A stretch of DNA of 46,159 bases from Erwinia tasmaniensis Et1/99 (lineage in GTDB: Bacteria > Pseudomonadota > Gammaproteobacteria > Enterobacterales > Enterobacteriaceae): contig NC_010693.1 in assembly GCF_000026185.1 (NCBI RefSeq), positions 1 to 46,159 on the forward strand, in the 5' to 3' direction. Within the stretch, counting starts at the first letter, position 1; each line of letters begins with the position of its first letter. This document shows, in pieces, positions 35,716 through 44,111 of this stretch. Under the pieces are notes generated by a model. It saw only the letters and a program-made list of their open reading frames with translations, had not been told where the DNA came from and ran no database searches. The position numbers and the translations under genes were made by a program.

Positions 35716-35914
35716 TGGCCTGCTTTTCATAAAAGAACGGCTTAAATAAAGAGTGTTCGGCCTCAGGCAGGAACGCTATGAGTTACAGGCCACATACCTG
35801 TGGCCTGTATCAGGAAAATTACAATATATCGAGCGGCTAAATACTGCCAACAAAACGTTTCTACAATCTAAAGCGCTATTAAGAAAATAAATTTATTCCG
35901 GGGGAGGTTATTCA

Positions 35915-36304
35915 TTGAAGTTTAAAGGTATTTTAATCAAGATGATGGTATGTGCTATGACTATGTCAATCAACGGATGTGAGAATACAAGTGCTAAACA
36001 AGCCAATAAATCTTACGGGAACAATTATCCGCTTCAGATGGATTTACACTCAATGGATGAGTCTTTTCAGGTGAACACCTCAAACCTAAAAGTCATACAG
36101 CATGTAAATAGCGGGGAATCACCTGACAGAGCAGTTATTGAAATTGAAGAGTCAGAATTACTGGATGACTCTGTGTTTGCCGAAAAAACAGTTTTTACAA
36201 TGAATTATAAAAAAGATGAGTGGAAAATAATAAGTCGGGTAAAAATGCAACGATGCTGGCCAGGGCGAGGGCACCAGGACTTTTCTGTGCAACCATGTCA
36301 TTAG
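35915..36304 (+). CDS. Putative small lipoprotein
   Basis: 129 aa. Start is a TTG at 35915, backed by GGGGGAGG about 8 nt upstream. A short hydrophobic N-terminus (MKFKGILIKMMVCAMTMSINGC) ends at Cys22 in SINGC, an acceptable lipobox. The mature part is acidic, and the C-terminus has a Cys pair in RCWPGRGHQDFSVQPC that may form a disulfide. The family is not recognised with certainty. No neighbouring genes suggest an operon. Confidence 0.65.
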   Translation: MKFKGILIKMMVCAMTMSINGCENTSAKQANKSYGNNYPLQMDLHSMDESFQVNTSNLKVIQHVNSGESPDRAVIEIEESELLDDSVFAEKTVFTMNYKKDEWKIISRVKMQRCWPGRGHQDFSVQPCH

Positions 36305-36440
36305 ATTGGGGAGAGGCTGCCAGAAAGATGGCGAGAACACACTGATAAAACGACAACAACAGGCGCTATGTTAACCTTCATCCTTTTTTACACTGCTACC
36401 CGCCAGCCTGTTTTACCCTTTAACTTTACGCTCGCATGAA

Positions 36441-36645
36441 CGGTGACTGATGCTTAGTCGAAAGAAACTCAAGTTAGACACGAAATGTCCTCTTCAGAAT
36501 CGGTTAATGCACAATGTGGTCCGTTAAACGCCATTTACCTGTTAAAAAGAACACCGTTTCAGGTTCGTACTCACTATCCAAAATGTTTATATTTATTAAA
36601 TAAAAACATTAACACGTGAAACTGCCTCAGTGAGTGTCAAGTCCT
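36441..36645. mobile_element. Tn3-derived miniature element, decayed copy 3 (about 205 bp)
   Basis: It aligns along its whole length with 11901-12107: left end ACTGATGCTTAGTCGAAAG and ACTCAAGTTAG, middle GTGGTCCGTTAAACGCCATTTA and right end AACACGTGAAACTGCCTCAG, with frequent substitutions. The 28-bp res-like site is damaged (CTATCC in place of CTGTCC; GGACA lost), so it is the oldest copy. Confidence 0.7.
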
Positions 36646-36835
36646 GTGAACTGCTCCCTTACGATACTCATCAACTCGGCTGATTACATTTTGATTGCCA
36701 CAGGTCTTGAAAAAGGTGATAACCTGCTCCTAACAGATTGAGTTTATGGCTTAGATTTTTATTTTATTGATATAAAGAATTAATGACAGGCTTAGGCTAT
36801 CGTAACGTTATCCACCTTAACTCATTAGCATCCTG

Positions 36836-37300
36836 CTATTTGATAGACGCGACCGGGATGTCTTTCCATCTCGTGGTCCATGAGGGAGAAAGCATTTCAC
36901 GCTTCATCTGCCATTCGGGTGAGGTTCCCTGTCCGGCGAACCACAGTTTTCCAATGCCAGAATTGTTTACCCGATCCAGCACCGACATCAGCTGAGTACT
37001 CGACGGACGGGGAGGGGTATCATCGAACAGCGACAGTTGGGCGAGTGAACCTGAACTGAAATCACCCAGCATAACTCCTGCCTTCGCATAACGATGGCCG
37101 TCACGCCAGATTTGTTCCAAACCGCGCATTGCGGCGGCGATGATGTCCCGCGTATCCTGGGTGGCCACCGTCAGTTTTTCCCCCGCCACGTTAGCGTAAT
37201 AAGGCTCTCCCGGCGAGAAAGGTGAGGTTTTGATAAAGCAGCTGAGCGGCAGGAGCCGCGTCAGTGTGCACGCACTGAACCGTACCGGGGCATTTACCAG
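36836..37300 (-). pseudogene. UmuC-family DNA polymerase V subunit, C-terminal remnant
   Basis: Reverse frame reads FIKTSPFSPGEPYYANVAGE KLTVATQDTRDIIAAAMRGL, AGVMLGDFSSGSLAQLSLFD and GKLWFAGQGTSPEWQMKREM LSPSWTTRW, the end of UmuC/ImpB/MucB proteins. Upstream of SCFIKTSPF homology fades in a frame-disturbed stretch (to about 37450) that abuts the HigBA promoter. The polymerase active site and umuD partner are gone. Confidence 0.85.
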
Positions 37301-37471
37301 CGCCCGAGCGAAATACGCGCGCCGCTGCCGGAGTGGGAAAGCCCTTGATGAGTTTCTGTATTCGGCGGGTGAGGTGTGTCCGCTGCCATTGACGGGGGAG
37401 CTGGCAACCGTTCTGTTTCCGGAAGCCGTTTTCCGGCGGGCAGAGCGTGCGAAACATGCTGCCCAAAAATA

Positions 37472-37520
37472 ACTGTTTCTTGATGGGAAACACATGATAT
37501 ACTGTTTCTTGACAGGAAAC
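37472..37520 (+). promoter_or_regulatory. HigA operator pair in the higBA promoter
   Basis: ACTGTTTCTTGATGGGAAAC (37472-37491) and ACTGTTTCTTGACAGGAAAC (37501-37520) are near-identical repeats 29 bp apart, each with a GTTTC...GAAAC palindrome. They should bind the antitoxin or toxin-antitoxin complex for autoregulation. Confidence 0.8.
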
Positions 37521-37533
37521 GCGGAGCTGAAAA

Positions 37534-37815
37534 TTGATTAAAAGCTGGAAGCACAAAGGATTACAGAAGCTGTTTGAAAAAGGCGATATCAGCGGCGTAC
37601 AGGCGCAGGACGCCGAACGCATCCGGCTTCGCCTGCTGGTCATTGATGAAGCGCTTTCCACGGATGAATTCAGGAACTATCCGGGCTTTCGTTTCCACCC
37701 CCTGAAGGGCGACAGAAAAAACCTGTTCTCGATTACGGTCAGGGCTAACTGGCGCATTACCTTCGAATTTACAGACGGCGATGCCTATATTCTTAACCTT
37801 GAGGACTACCACTGA
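37534..37815 (+). CDS. higB: HigB-family mRNA interferase toxin (RelE superfamily)
   Basis: 93 aa. Ribosome-dependent RNase that halts translation when free of antitoxin. Family text: MIKSWKHKGLQKLFEKGDIS at the start, FRFHPLKGDRKNLFSITVRA NWRITFEF and the C-terminal DAYILNLEDYH. The start is TTG 37534 with GGAG 7 nt ahead. As usual for higBA the toxin comes first; its stop overlaps the antitoxin start by one base (TGATG). The catalytic basic residues appear intact. Confidence 0.93.
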   Translation: MIKSWKHKGLQKLFEKGDISGVQAQDAERIRLRLLVIDEALSTDEFRNYPGFRFHPLKGDRKNLFSITVRANWRITFEFTDGDAYILNLEDYH

Positions 37816-38132
37816 TGGCTATGTTCAATCCCCCGCATCCGGGCGGTCTGATCAGCGAATACATTGAAGATAACAATATCGGCCTGCGCGTTCTGGCGAA
37901 AGAGCTGGGCGTGTCCCCCTCAGCGCTGAGTAAGGTTGCCAGCGGAAAGGCGTCCGTTACTCCTGAAATGGCGGTGCGGCTGGAAGCGGGGCTGGGTATT
38001 GCGGCGCGCCTCTGGTTATCCATGCAGGCCGCCTGCGACCTGCACAAAGCACGTGAAACCACGGACGTTTCTGGCGTACACCTGCACGCGGGTGTGCTGG
38101 CGGCTTCCGTTCAGGACCGGCCTTGCAAGTAA
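37815..38132 (+). CDS. higA: HigA-family antitoxin (XRE helix-turn-helix)
   Basis: 105 aa. Signature MFNPPHPGGLISEYIEDNNI GLRVLAKELGVSPSALSKVA of HigA, with the helix-turn-helix at about 25-60 and the helical stretch AARLWLSMQAACDLHKARET. After TTDVS the usual short HigA tail (HLRKL-like) is replaced by GVHLHAGVLAASVQDRPCK, suggesting a C-terminal change by frameshift that may be tolerated. It neutralises HigB and represses the operon. A terminator follows. Confidence 0.92.
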   Translation: MAMFNPPHPGGLISEYIEDNNIGLRVLAKELGVSPSALSKVASGKASVTPEMAVRLEAGLGIAARLWLSMQAACDLHKARETTDVSGVHLHAGVLAASVQDRPCK

Positions 38133-38154
38133 ATGCCGCGACAGTGGCCCACAC

Positions 38155-38178
38155 ACCGCGCCTTCTGGCGCGGTTTTT
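38155..38178 (+). terminator. Intrinsic terminator of higBA
   Basis: ACCGCGCC (38155-38162) and GGCGCGGT (38167-38174) form an 8-bp stem with a TTCT loop, followed by TTTTA. Confidence 0.9.
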
Positions 38179-38279
38179 ATTTGTGCTGTGCGTACCGGGA
38201 AGTCAACACCGCCGTCCTGCGGGCCAGTAAAAGCCGGTGCTGGCGCACCGGGCATCCCCCGCCCGGCTGCATATGATCT

Positions 38280-38730
38280 GCAAGCTTAAAACTGAATCAG
38301 CGCATGTCGTTTTCAGATCCGTTTTTTTTTCCGACACCGATAGAATCATGCTCACAGCTGCAACAGCAACAGCGTGGGCCCCCTTCGGCTCCCCGGCTAG
38401 CCGGGTCGTCGAGCCCTATGTCGCTAAGCGGCATAGCCGCCAAGCGCCACCGAACCCCTTCGGGTTTCGTCCGCGAGCGGTTTCGGGCTGATGTCCATGT
38501 TCAAGGGCTGCTGCCGGCTTTGCCGTCGCTTTCACCGTCCCGGCAAACCCCCGCCGGGCCTTTAAGGCCAGCCCGCGTGGCGGCCTGAAACGCCCCTTTA
38601 TGCCTTCTCTTCGTCGTTGCTCTTTTACCCTTTGCCGCGAAAGGCCAAACCGGGAAGAAGAAACCCGCGTCAGAGAAGGGCTTTTCGGGCACCGCGCGGC
38701 GGTCAGCCGGATCATTAATCTCAGACAGGT
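38280..38730 (+). promoter_or_regulatory. Highly folded GC-rich leader; possible single-strand (Frpo-like) promoter
   Basis: No supported gene, but dense inverted repeats: CCCCGGCTAGCCGGG, CTATGTCGCTAAGCGGCATAG-like arms near 38420-38440, CGAACCCCTTCGGGTTTCG and GCCGGG/CCCGGC pairs up to 38580. It lies directly upstream of genes pointing toward oriT, where F-like plasmids have Frpo sequences that act as promoters on the incoming single strand. Confidence 0.5.
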
Positions 38731-38737
38731 GCACACC

Positions 38738-39277
38738 ATGACTTCAACCCAGAACGGCACAACCACCGAAATGCGCTGCGTAGCGGCGCTGGGTAACGGT
38801 ACTTTCACGCGTGAAAAGGCGCTGAACGTAACGGCAGCATTCAGCAACGTTTTCATTGATGACGATCAGGGCAGTCACTTTCGCTTGGTCGTACGCGAGC
38901 CGTCGGGAAGTTTCATCTGAAGCGCATTCAGTTTTGAATATGACGCTGGATACGGGATGCGCCAGTTCATCAACAGCCACGGTGTGATTAAGCCGCTAAT
39001 TGACCAGCTGAAGGTACTGACAGATCTGAATGATGTCGCGATGACGCTGGGCCAGCGCCGGGAATTTATGACCAAAATCCTGAACAACTTAGCCGCAGCG
39101 GTCACGCAGCGGGTGCCGGTAAATCAGATGGTGCTTCCGGCTGATGAATCGGAAGTCTGGGAAAAAGCCGGGCGCATAGCACTGGCGCATTTCGGACTTC
39201 AGGGTGAAACGGCGTTCTTAAAAGCCAGCCAGTGGCTGGCCGCTGAGCTTGAGGAGGGTAGCAACGTACAGGCGTAA
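38738..39277 (+). pseudogene. Plasmid leading-region gene broken by one in-frame stop
   Basis: From ATG 38738 the frame reads [20 protein letters not shown] through [19 protein letters not shown], meets TGA at 38918-38920, then continues in the same frame SAFSFEYDAGYGMRQFINSH to ELEEGSNVQA and TAA. A TGG (Trp) at the stop would give one 179-residue protein, so a single nonsense change is likely. A second start at ATG 38957 could make the 106-residue C-terminal part. I recognise it only as a conserved plasmid backbone protein without known function. Confidence 0.75.
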
Positions 39278-39361
39278 AAAAAGCAGGGTAGCCCCTGCTT
39301 CATTACGGCGGCCAGTTGGAGCTGGCTGCCTCATCAAAGACCAGACACTTAGGAGAGTAAT

Positions 39362-39511
39362 ATGATTTTTGACCCGCAAATCCTCGCACAGGCAGCGGCA
39401 TTTGTAAAAACTTTCAACAGCGGACGTGGCGTGCGCGTACCTAAAATGACCCTGAAACAGTTTACGCACTTCATGCGCGCTGTACGTCACCAGATGGAGG
39501 TGCAGGTATGA
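39362..39511 (+). CDS. Small conserved leading-region protein, 49 aa
   Basis: ATG 39362 has AGGAG about 6 nt upstream. It reads MIFDPQILAQAAAFVKTFNS, GRGVRVPKMTLKQFTHFMRA and ends VRHQMEVQV. The stop overlaps the next start (ATGA at 39508-39511), which supports a translated, coupled pair. Basic C-terminal half, no membrane segment, function unknown. Confidence 0.65.
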   Translation: MIFDPQILAQAAAFVKTFNSGRGVRVPKMTLKQFTHFMRAVRHQMEVQV

Positions 39512-40080
39512 TCATCGCAAATTCGCTGAATGTACCTTTTGCACCGTCCCCTGAATCGCAGAATGACATCCTCCGCGTGCTGGGTGAATACACATTTATC
39601 CGCTTGCACAACGGCGACGAAGCCTTTTTTCATCACGGCAACTGGATCACTGGCACCGGCGCCAGCTGCGGTGAGCCTTCTGTATTAGAGCTTGCGCAAA
39701 GCATGGCACGCGCAGGCTGTAAGTCACTTCGCTGCGTCGAGATTGCCGTCCCGGACGACAGAAACTGGTGCTGGAATGACGTTGTGACGCAGCTGGTGCG
39801 CGCATCCTTTACGCGTCAGGTGCGCGGCGAACTGACCGTGACGGCAAGTAATAACACCCGTCACGGACGCGGCATGCATGTCTGCTGCGATCCGCTGCTG
39901 AGCGGGATCAATAACAACCTCTGGTTCCCGCTGAACCCGGCGGAGGACTGGCACGCAGGCATCGAACGCGTGCTGACCATGAACGGCGTTGCGGAAAACG
40001 TGGTGCGGCTTGAGCCGCTGCAGGATGGAACGGAATACACCGATTTTAAGGTGATTTATAACCAAAAAATCTGCGCCTGA
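39508..40080 (+). CDS. Leading-region protein of unknown function, 190 aa
   Basis: Reads MIIANSLNVPFAPSPESQND, GEYTFIRLHNGDEAFFHHGN, AGCKSLRCVEIAVPDDRNWC and ends FKVIYNQKIC A. It looks like a conserved soluble plasmid protein rather than an enzyme with visible motifs. It is translationally coupled to the 49-aa gene before it and points toward oriT, like leading-region genes that are expressed early after transfer. I do not assign a function. Confidence 0.65.
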   Translation: MIIANSLNVPFAPSPESQNDILRVLGEYTFIRLHNGDEAFFHHGNWITGTGASCGEPSVLELAQSMARAGCKSLRCVEIAVPDDRNWCWNDVVTQLVRASFTRQVRGELTVTASNNTRHGRGMHVCCDPLLSGINNNLWFPLNPAEDWHAGIERVLTMNGVAENVVRLEPLQDGTEYTDFKVIYNQKICA

Positions 40081-40169
40081 TACGCAGAAAGGCCTGGAAA
40101 AAAACGGCCTCATGACGTCGTTTTGTCTATGCATAGCCTGTAGGCCATACCATCACAGAGGTCTTCAGC

Positions 40170-40470
40170 ATGAATTCTGAAAACATCGCCACCCTGACCG
40201 TTTACCTTCTGAAGAAACGTTTACCATCCTTGATTTACAGACGCTCTCCCCGCGAGATAAGGCTGTAGAAAAGGAGAACGATAACACCCGCCTCATCCAG
40301 CTGCTCTTGCGTAAAAAAATTACGTACCGCCATGCCATTATCCCTTCTCAATGATAAAGCCCGATTCTGCTGGATTTTTACCACTATTGCTACCCTCACC
40401 TCGCATGACACTGGTTTACTTCTTACCAGATAAGCGGCAAAATACAACCACTTATATAAAAGACCGGACA
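40170..40470 (+). other. Gap between leading region and oriT
   Basis: A 32-codon frame (40170-40268, starting MNSENIATLTVYLLKKRLPS) begins well but loses character and may be a frameshifted remnant. Nothing else recognised. Confidence 0.35.
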
Positions 40471-40520
40471 GGAAATGTTTTGTCGTTACCGTCTGCACGC
40501 AGACAGCAACGCCAAAACGA
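40470..40520. other. oriT: Candidate oriT
   Basis: GTCTGC (40491-40496) and GCAGAC (40499-40504) form a tight hairpin, extended outward by TTTTGTCGTT (about 40479-40488) and AACGCCAAAA (40508-40517) after 3-nt internal gaps. It lies 70 bp upstream of the mobilization accessory gene, the usual place of oriT in MOBP plasmids. The nick position cannot be called from sequence alone. Confidence 0.55.
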
Positions 40521-40570
40521 CCTGCTCAGGGCTCCGCCCCGAGACCCAGGTACAGTGTAAAGGTTGAGTT

Positions 40571-40912
40571 ATGGCTAAAAGTGAAAAACGTCAAAGGAAC
40601 GCTCTTATCCAGCTCCGTTGTACGGATGCTGAAGCGGATGCCATCAAAAAAAAGGCCATCGCCGCAGGGATGACGACGTCTGAGTACCTGCGCCGCACCG
40701 CTCTTAAGCGCCGAATCATGGTGCGAACCGATATTCGCATGATGAAAGAACTGCTGCGTCTGGGAGGGCTTCAGAAACACCTGTACACCCAGATGCAACA
40801 GAGCATGACGACCGAACTCAGCCACCAATTTTCAGAAGTTCTGACCAGCATCAAACATGCGATTAACGAACTGGACATGACGCCGGTCCCGGCAGAGGAT
40901 CTCAAAAGCTGA
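40571..40912 (+). CDS. Relaxosome accessory protein (NikA/MobC-type ribbon-helix-helix)
   Basis: 113 aa. The N-terminal half is a ribbon-helix-helix DNA-binding fold (NALIQLRCTDAEADAIKKKA, MTTSEYLRRTALKRRI) and the C-terminal half is helical. It would bind oriT and help the relaxase nick. Its stop overlaps the relaxase start (TGATG at 40910-40914), so the two are co-translated. Best matched to NikA-like proteins of IncI/IncL-type MOBP systems. Confidence 0.8.
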   Translation: MAKSEKRQRNALIQLRCTDAEADAIKKKAIAAGMTTSEYLRRTALKRRIMVRTDIRMMKELLRLGGLQKHLYTQMQQSMTTELSHQFSEVLTSIKHAINELDMTPVPAEDLKS

Positions 40913-42876
40913 TGAACGTCATCATCCCGCCAAAACGTCGTGACAGGAAGACCAGCTTTAAGAAGCTGGTCAACTACGTGAGCACGCGTGATGAAAATAA
41001 AAACAATGACGTACTGACCCGCGGCCATGCCAATCATACGCCGGATTCAGACTATGTATCCACGCCCGGATTTGGTCAGCTGGTTGACTACGTCGGACGT
41101 AAAAGTGCCGCTCCTGAAGCCAGGATTGTCAGCGTTTCACCCGAGGGCATTCAGCGCGTGCTCTCCGGTGACGTGCTGTGTGAAACCAACTGCTGGTCAC
41201 TGGAGACCGCTGCATCAGAAATGAACCTGACGGCGTCCGAGAACCGCCACTGCAAAGACGCTGTATATCATTTCATCCTTTCGTGGCAGGGTGACGAAGA
41301 CCCCTCTCCTGATGCGATTTTCCGCTCGGTCCGTTACAGCCTCAAACAGCTGGGTATGGAAGAACATCAGTACGTTGCTGCCATTCACCGTGACACCGAC
41401 AACCTGCACTGTCACGTATCGGCTAACCGCGTTCATCCTGAAACATTTGCCGCGCAGAATATGTGGAACGATGCAGATACGCTGCAAAAATGCTGCCGCG
41501 TGCTGGAGCGTGAATTTGATTTTAAGGTGGACAACGGCAGCTGGTATATGGATGAACATGGTGACCTTCACCGTACCCATCGCGACATGCCCTCTGCTCC
41601 ACGCGGCGCCGCGAAGCGCGAAATCTTCTCAGACAAAGAAAGCCTGCACGGCTATGCCGTACGCGAGACGCGTCAGATGCTGTCCGATGATATTGCACAG
41701 GGAGAAATGAGCTGGGACCTCCTGCACAACACGCTCTATACACGCGGACTTGGACTGCGTGAGCAGAACGGCGGGCTGGCCATTTACGACCTGCTTAATC
41801 CCGGGGGCGTTAGCGCCAAGGCCTCTGACGTACACCCCGGCATCAGCCACGCGTCAATGGTACAACGCTGCGGTGAGTATCAACCTGCGCCGCCGACTTC
41901 CGATCCGGATGACCACGAGGCCGGTATGCTCTTGGTCGATATATTTTATATGCCGCAGCTTCACGTGCGCGACCAGAAGGCACGCCTTGAACGTCGCGAG
42001 GCCCGTGCGATTGCGCGTGACATTCTGCGCGCACGCTATGATGCCTATCGTGGCGGCTGGGAGAAACCCGATCTGCGGGGTGGCGAGCGATTCCGTCAGA
42101 TAGCGTCACACTGCGCCGTGGTGAAATCCCGGGTGCGTGACACCGTCAGGGATCCGCTGATGCGCAAGCTGATGTACCGTGTTGCTGAGTTTGAGAAAAT
42201 GCAGGCGATGGCCAGACTGCGGCTTCAGCTTCGTGAGGAGCGTCAGGCTCTCAGGGAGAGCGGTGAAAACCGTCCGCTGAGCTGGAAGTCATGGGTTGAA
42301 CGTGAAGCGGTGAACGGTAATGCAGCCGCGCTCAGCCAGATGCGCGGCTGGGCGTACCGTGAAAAACGCGCAGAACGCCGCAAGCGTGAGCGGTGGCCGG
42401 AGCCTAATGCCGTCATTCATTACGGTCCGGGAGACAACGTTCCGACATTTAACTCGAGCGAGCATGAAACGCGTCTGCTTCGGGATGGTACGGTCAGCTA
42501 TCTGCGAAATGGTGAGCCTGCTGTCACCGATTTTGGTGACAGGGTAGAGGTTTATCCCGCCTCCGACAGTCAGTCTGACCGTTACAACAACGATCTTGCC
42601 GCGGAGCTGACGGCATGGCGCAGTGGGGACAGCACGACGGTGACCGGAGAACAGAAAGCCGTTAACCGTGTGCTGTACTCCGGTGTGGTCAGAAACATTA
42701 TCAAAGACAACGGCCATGTATTTACGGTGAGCGATCCCAGGCAGATGGCCAGCGTCTATGCGACAGAAGACAGCCTGAGAAACCGGAACGTGCAGCCTGT
42801 ACTCAGGCAGGCAGAACCCCGGTACATGGATGATGAAGACATGCGTCCTGTTTTCAGGGATTTACCACGACCATGA
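40912..42876 (+). CDS. MOBP relaxase (TraI/NikB/MobA-like)
   Basis: 654 aa. Nicks oriT and pilots the strand. N-terminal Tyr in KLVNYVSTRDE (Tyr22) is the likely nucleophile; the metal-binding 3-His motif is HRDTDNLHCHV (His159, 166, 168) after YHFILSWQGDEDPSPDAIF. The C-terminal half is Arg/Glu-rich and helical (RLERREARAIARDILRARYD) with no helicase or primase motif. The size is close to the ~650-aa relaxases of IncL/M plasmids. No coupling protein or type IV secretion genes occur anywhere on the plasmid, so transfer must rely on a helper. Confidence 0.92.
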   Translation: MNVIIPPKRRDRKTSFKKLVNYVSTRDENKNNDVLTRGHANHTPDSDYVSTPGFGQLVDYVGRKSAAPEARIVSVSPEGIQRVLSGDVLCETNCWSLETAASEMNLTASENRHCKDAVYHFILSWQGDEDPSPDAIFRSVRYSLKQLGMEEHQYVAAIHRDTDNLHCHVSANRVHPETFAAQNMWNDADTLQKCCRVLEREFDFKVDNGSWYMDEHGDLHRTHRDMPSAPRGAAKREIFSDKESLHGYAVRETRQMLSDDIAQGEMSWDLLHNTLYTRGLGLREQNGGLAIYDLLNPGGVSAKASDVHPGISHASMVQRCGEYQPAPPTSDPDDHEAGMLLVDIFYMPQLHVRDQKARLERREARAIARDILRARYDAYRGGWEKPDLRGGERFRQIASHCAVVKSRVRDTVRDPLMRKLMYRVAEFEKMQAMARLRLQLREERQALRESGENRPLSWKSWVEREAVNGNAAALSQMRGWAYREKRAERRKRERWPEPNAVIHYGPGDNVPTFNSSEHETRLLRDGTVSYLRNGEPAVTDFGDRVEVYPASDSQSDRYNNDLAAELTAWRSGDSTTVTGEQKAVNRVLYSGVVRNIIKDNGHVFTVSDPRQMASVYATEDSLRNRNVQPVLRQAEPRYMDDEDMRPVFRDLPRP

Positions 42877-42986
42877 GGAGAACGATAGACTCGACATAAG
42901 CGAGACGGAAGTATTCAGTCGCTGATTGCACAGGGTTCGAGGCCTGTACAACCAGCTAACCAATTTAACCTGTAAGAGAGGTCATC

Positions 42987-43283
42987 ATGGCTGCGGTCGA
43001 TCCTAGTCAATTTTTCCCCCTGCGCAAGTCTTTTCCCGAGCTAACAGATATACAACTGGCCAATGTCTGTCTTTTCTGCACAGGATGTAGCTACAACGAT
43101 ATTTCGGATCTTCGAGGTGTATCGTTAGATTCAGTTAAAGAATCGCTCAAAATTGCGCAATCTAATTTAGGGCTTCATTCCTCACAAACATTAAGAATAG
43201 TAGTACTTAGCAGACTATTCATGCACACGGCTTTGTCCGTAGCAATAACTCCAAATCCCACATCAAATTACGATTCAAAATAA
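42987..43283 (+). CDS. LuxR-type helix-turn-helix small regulator
   Basis: 98 aa. The central part, LTDIQLANVCLFCTGCSYND ISDLRGVSLDSVKESLKIAQ SNLGLHS, follows the GerE/LuxR helix-turn-helix pattern (LTxxExxVxxxxxxGxSxxxIAxxLxxSxxTVKxxLxxxxxKLGxxS). There is no sensory domain. It lies just after the relaxase gene and may control mobilization genes. GAGAGG precedes ATG 42987. Confidence 0.6.
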   Translation: MAAVDPSQFFPLRKSFPELTDIQLANVCLFCTGCSYNDISDLRGVSLDSVKESLKIAQSNLGLHSSQTLRIVVLSRLFMHTALSVAITPNPTSNYDSK

Positions 43284-43308
43284 ATTTACAATGTCAACCC
43301 CATTTTTC

Positions 43309-43320
43309 GGGGGGGGGGGG
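43309..43320 (+). repeat. G12 homopolymer
   Basis: Twelve consecutive G between the LuxR-type gene and the small DNA-binding gene, 75 bp ahead of the latter's start. It may be prone to length changes or miscalling. Confidence 0.8.
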
Positions 43321-43394
43321 TACAGGTTTAGGATAAATCGCATTTAATACATACATTGCTTACACAATCTATACACTCATTTACAGGATGCGTT

Positions 43395-43601
43395 ATGCCT
43401 GCTCATTTTAATAAAAAGGGGATGTCGGTACTTCTTAAACTGACTCCGGAGTTGACGAAAAAGCTGAGCCAGGCCGCAGACCGTTCCGGTCGAAGCAATA
43501 CTAAAGAAGCATATGTTCGCCTTGACGACCACCTGAAATCATTTACAGACCTCGCTACACCAGGACTCCGATTCATTGCCGAAGACAGCAATAAAAACTG
43601 A
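43395..43601 (+). CDS. Ribbon-helix-helix protein (TraY/Arc-like)
   Basis: 68 aa from ATG 43395 (weak GGATG ahead). SVLLKLTPELTKKLSQAADR SGRSNTKEAYVRLDDHLKSF has the beta-strand and two-helix layout of ribbon-helix-helix repressors and recalls TraY-like relaxosome proteins (SGRSNTKEA, RLDDHL). It is likely a small DNA-binding protein for oriT or a local promoter. Confidence 0.65.
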   Translation: MPAHFNKKGMSVLLKLTPELTKKLSQAADRSGRSNTKEAYVRLDDHLKSFTDLATPGLRFIAEDSNKN

Positions 43602-44100
43602 TTAATAACGCCACCGGTCGTTCCTCACCACCAGTTCACTGGATTGACTATTATGCGCCGCCCGATCGGGCGCGCAGGGTTCCTCTACGCCTTTTTTTGA
43701 GGCCCGCTCTTTAACAATGCGCCCGTTACTCCCTGACCTCAAGGTCCTCTCTTGCCCGCACCTCCACGATGTGTGGAAGATGTCCGGAGGCTCCGTCATG
43801 GCCTGTTCTACGTCAGGGAAACCCGCCCAGATCCGGTCAGGACGCCGTGGCGTGGCGGTTCAGTCGTCTGTGGCGACAGGACCGTTCGGGACAATGCAAA
43901 GTCGGAATTGTGGCGCGTCAACGCTATACCCCTACGTGAAAATTCGACGTATCAGCAGGCAGGCCCCGGGGCGAACCGCAGGCGTGAACGGGCATCCCTG
44001 GCCTGACGTGACACAAAACGTTAAGTGACAAAGAGCAGTCTGTCCTGGCCCACCCATCGGGTGGGCCAGTCCGGTCCTGCTTAAACCTGACAATCTATAC
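43602..44100. other. Intergenic region with two palindromes
   Basis: No convincing gene. It has the perfect palindrome CGCCCGATCGGGCG (43659-43672) and a 10-bp stem, TGGCCCACCC (44046-44055) with GGGTGGGCCA (44059-44068), loop ATC, which may act as a terminator although no T run follows. Confidence 0.5.
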
Positions 44101-44111
44101 CGAGGAATAAA

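Noticed and set aside
38237..38588. Overlapping short frames in the folded leader
   Set aside because: Low-complexity Pro/Arg-rich translations of hairpin DNA without ribosome sites.
38416..38856. 146-codon reverse frame over the leader and leading-region gene
   Set aside because: Overlaps a conserved forward gene and has no domain; GC-rich DNA gives long chance frames.
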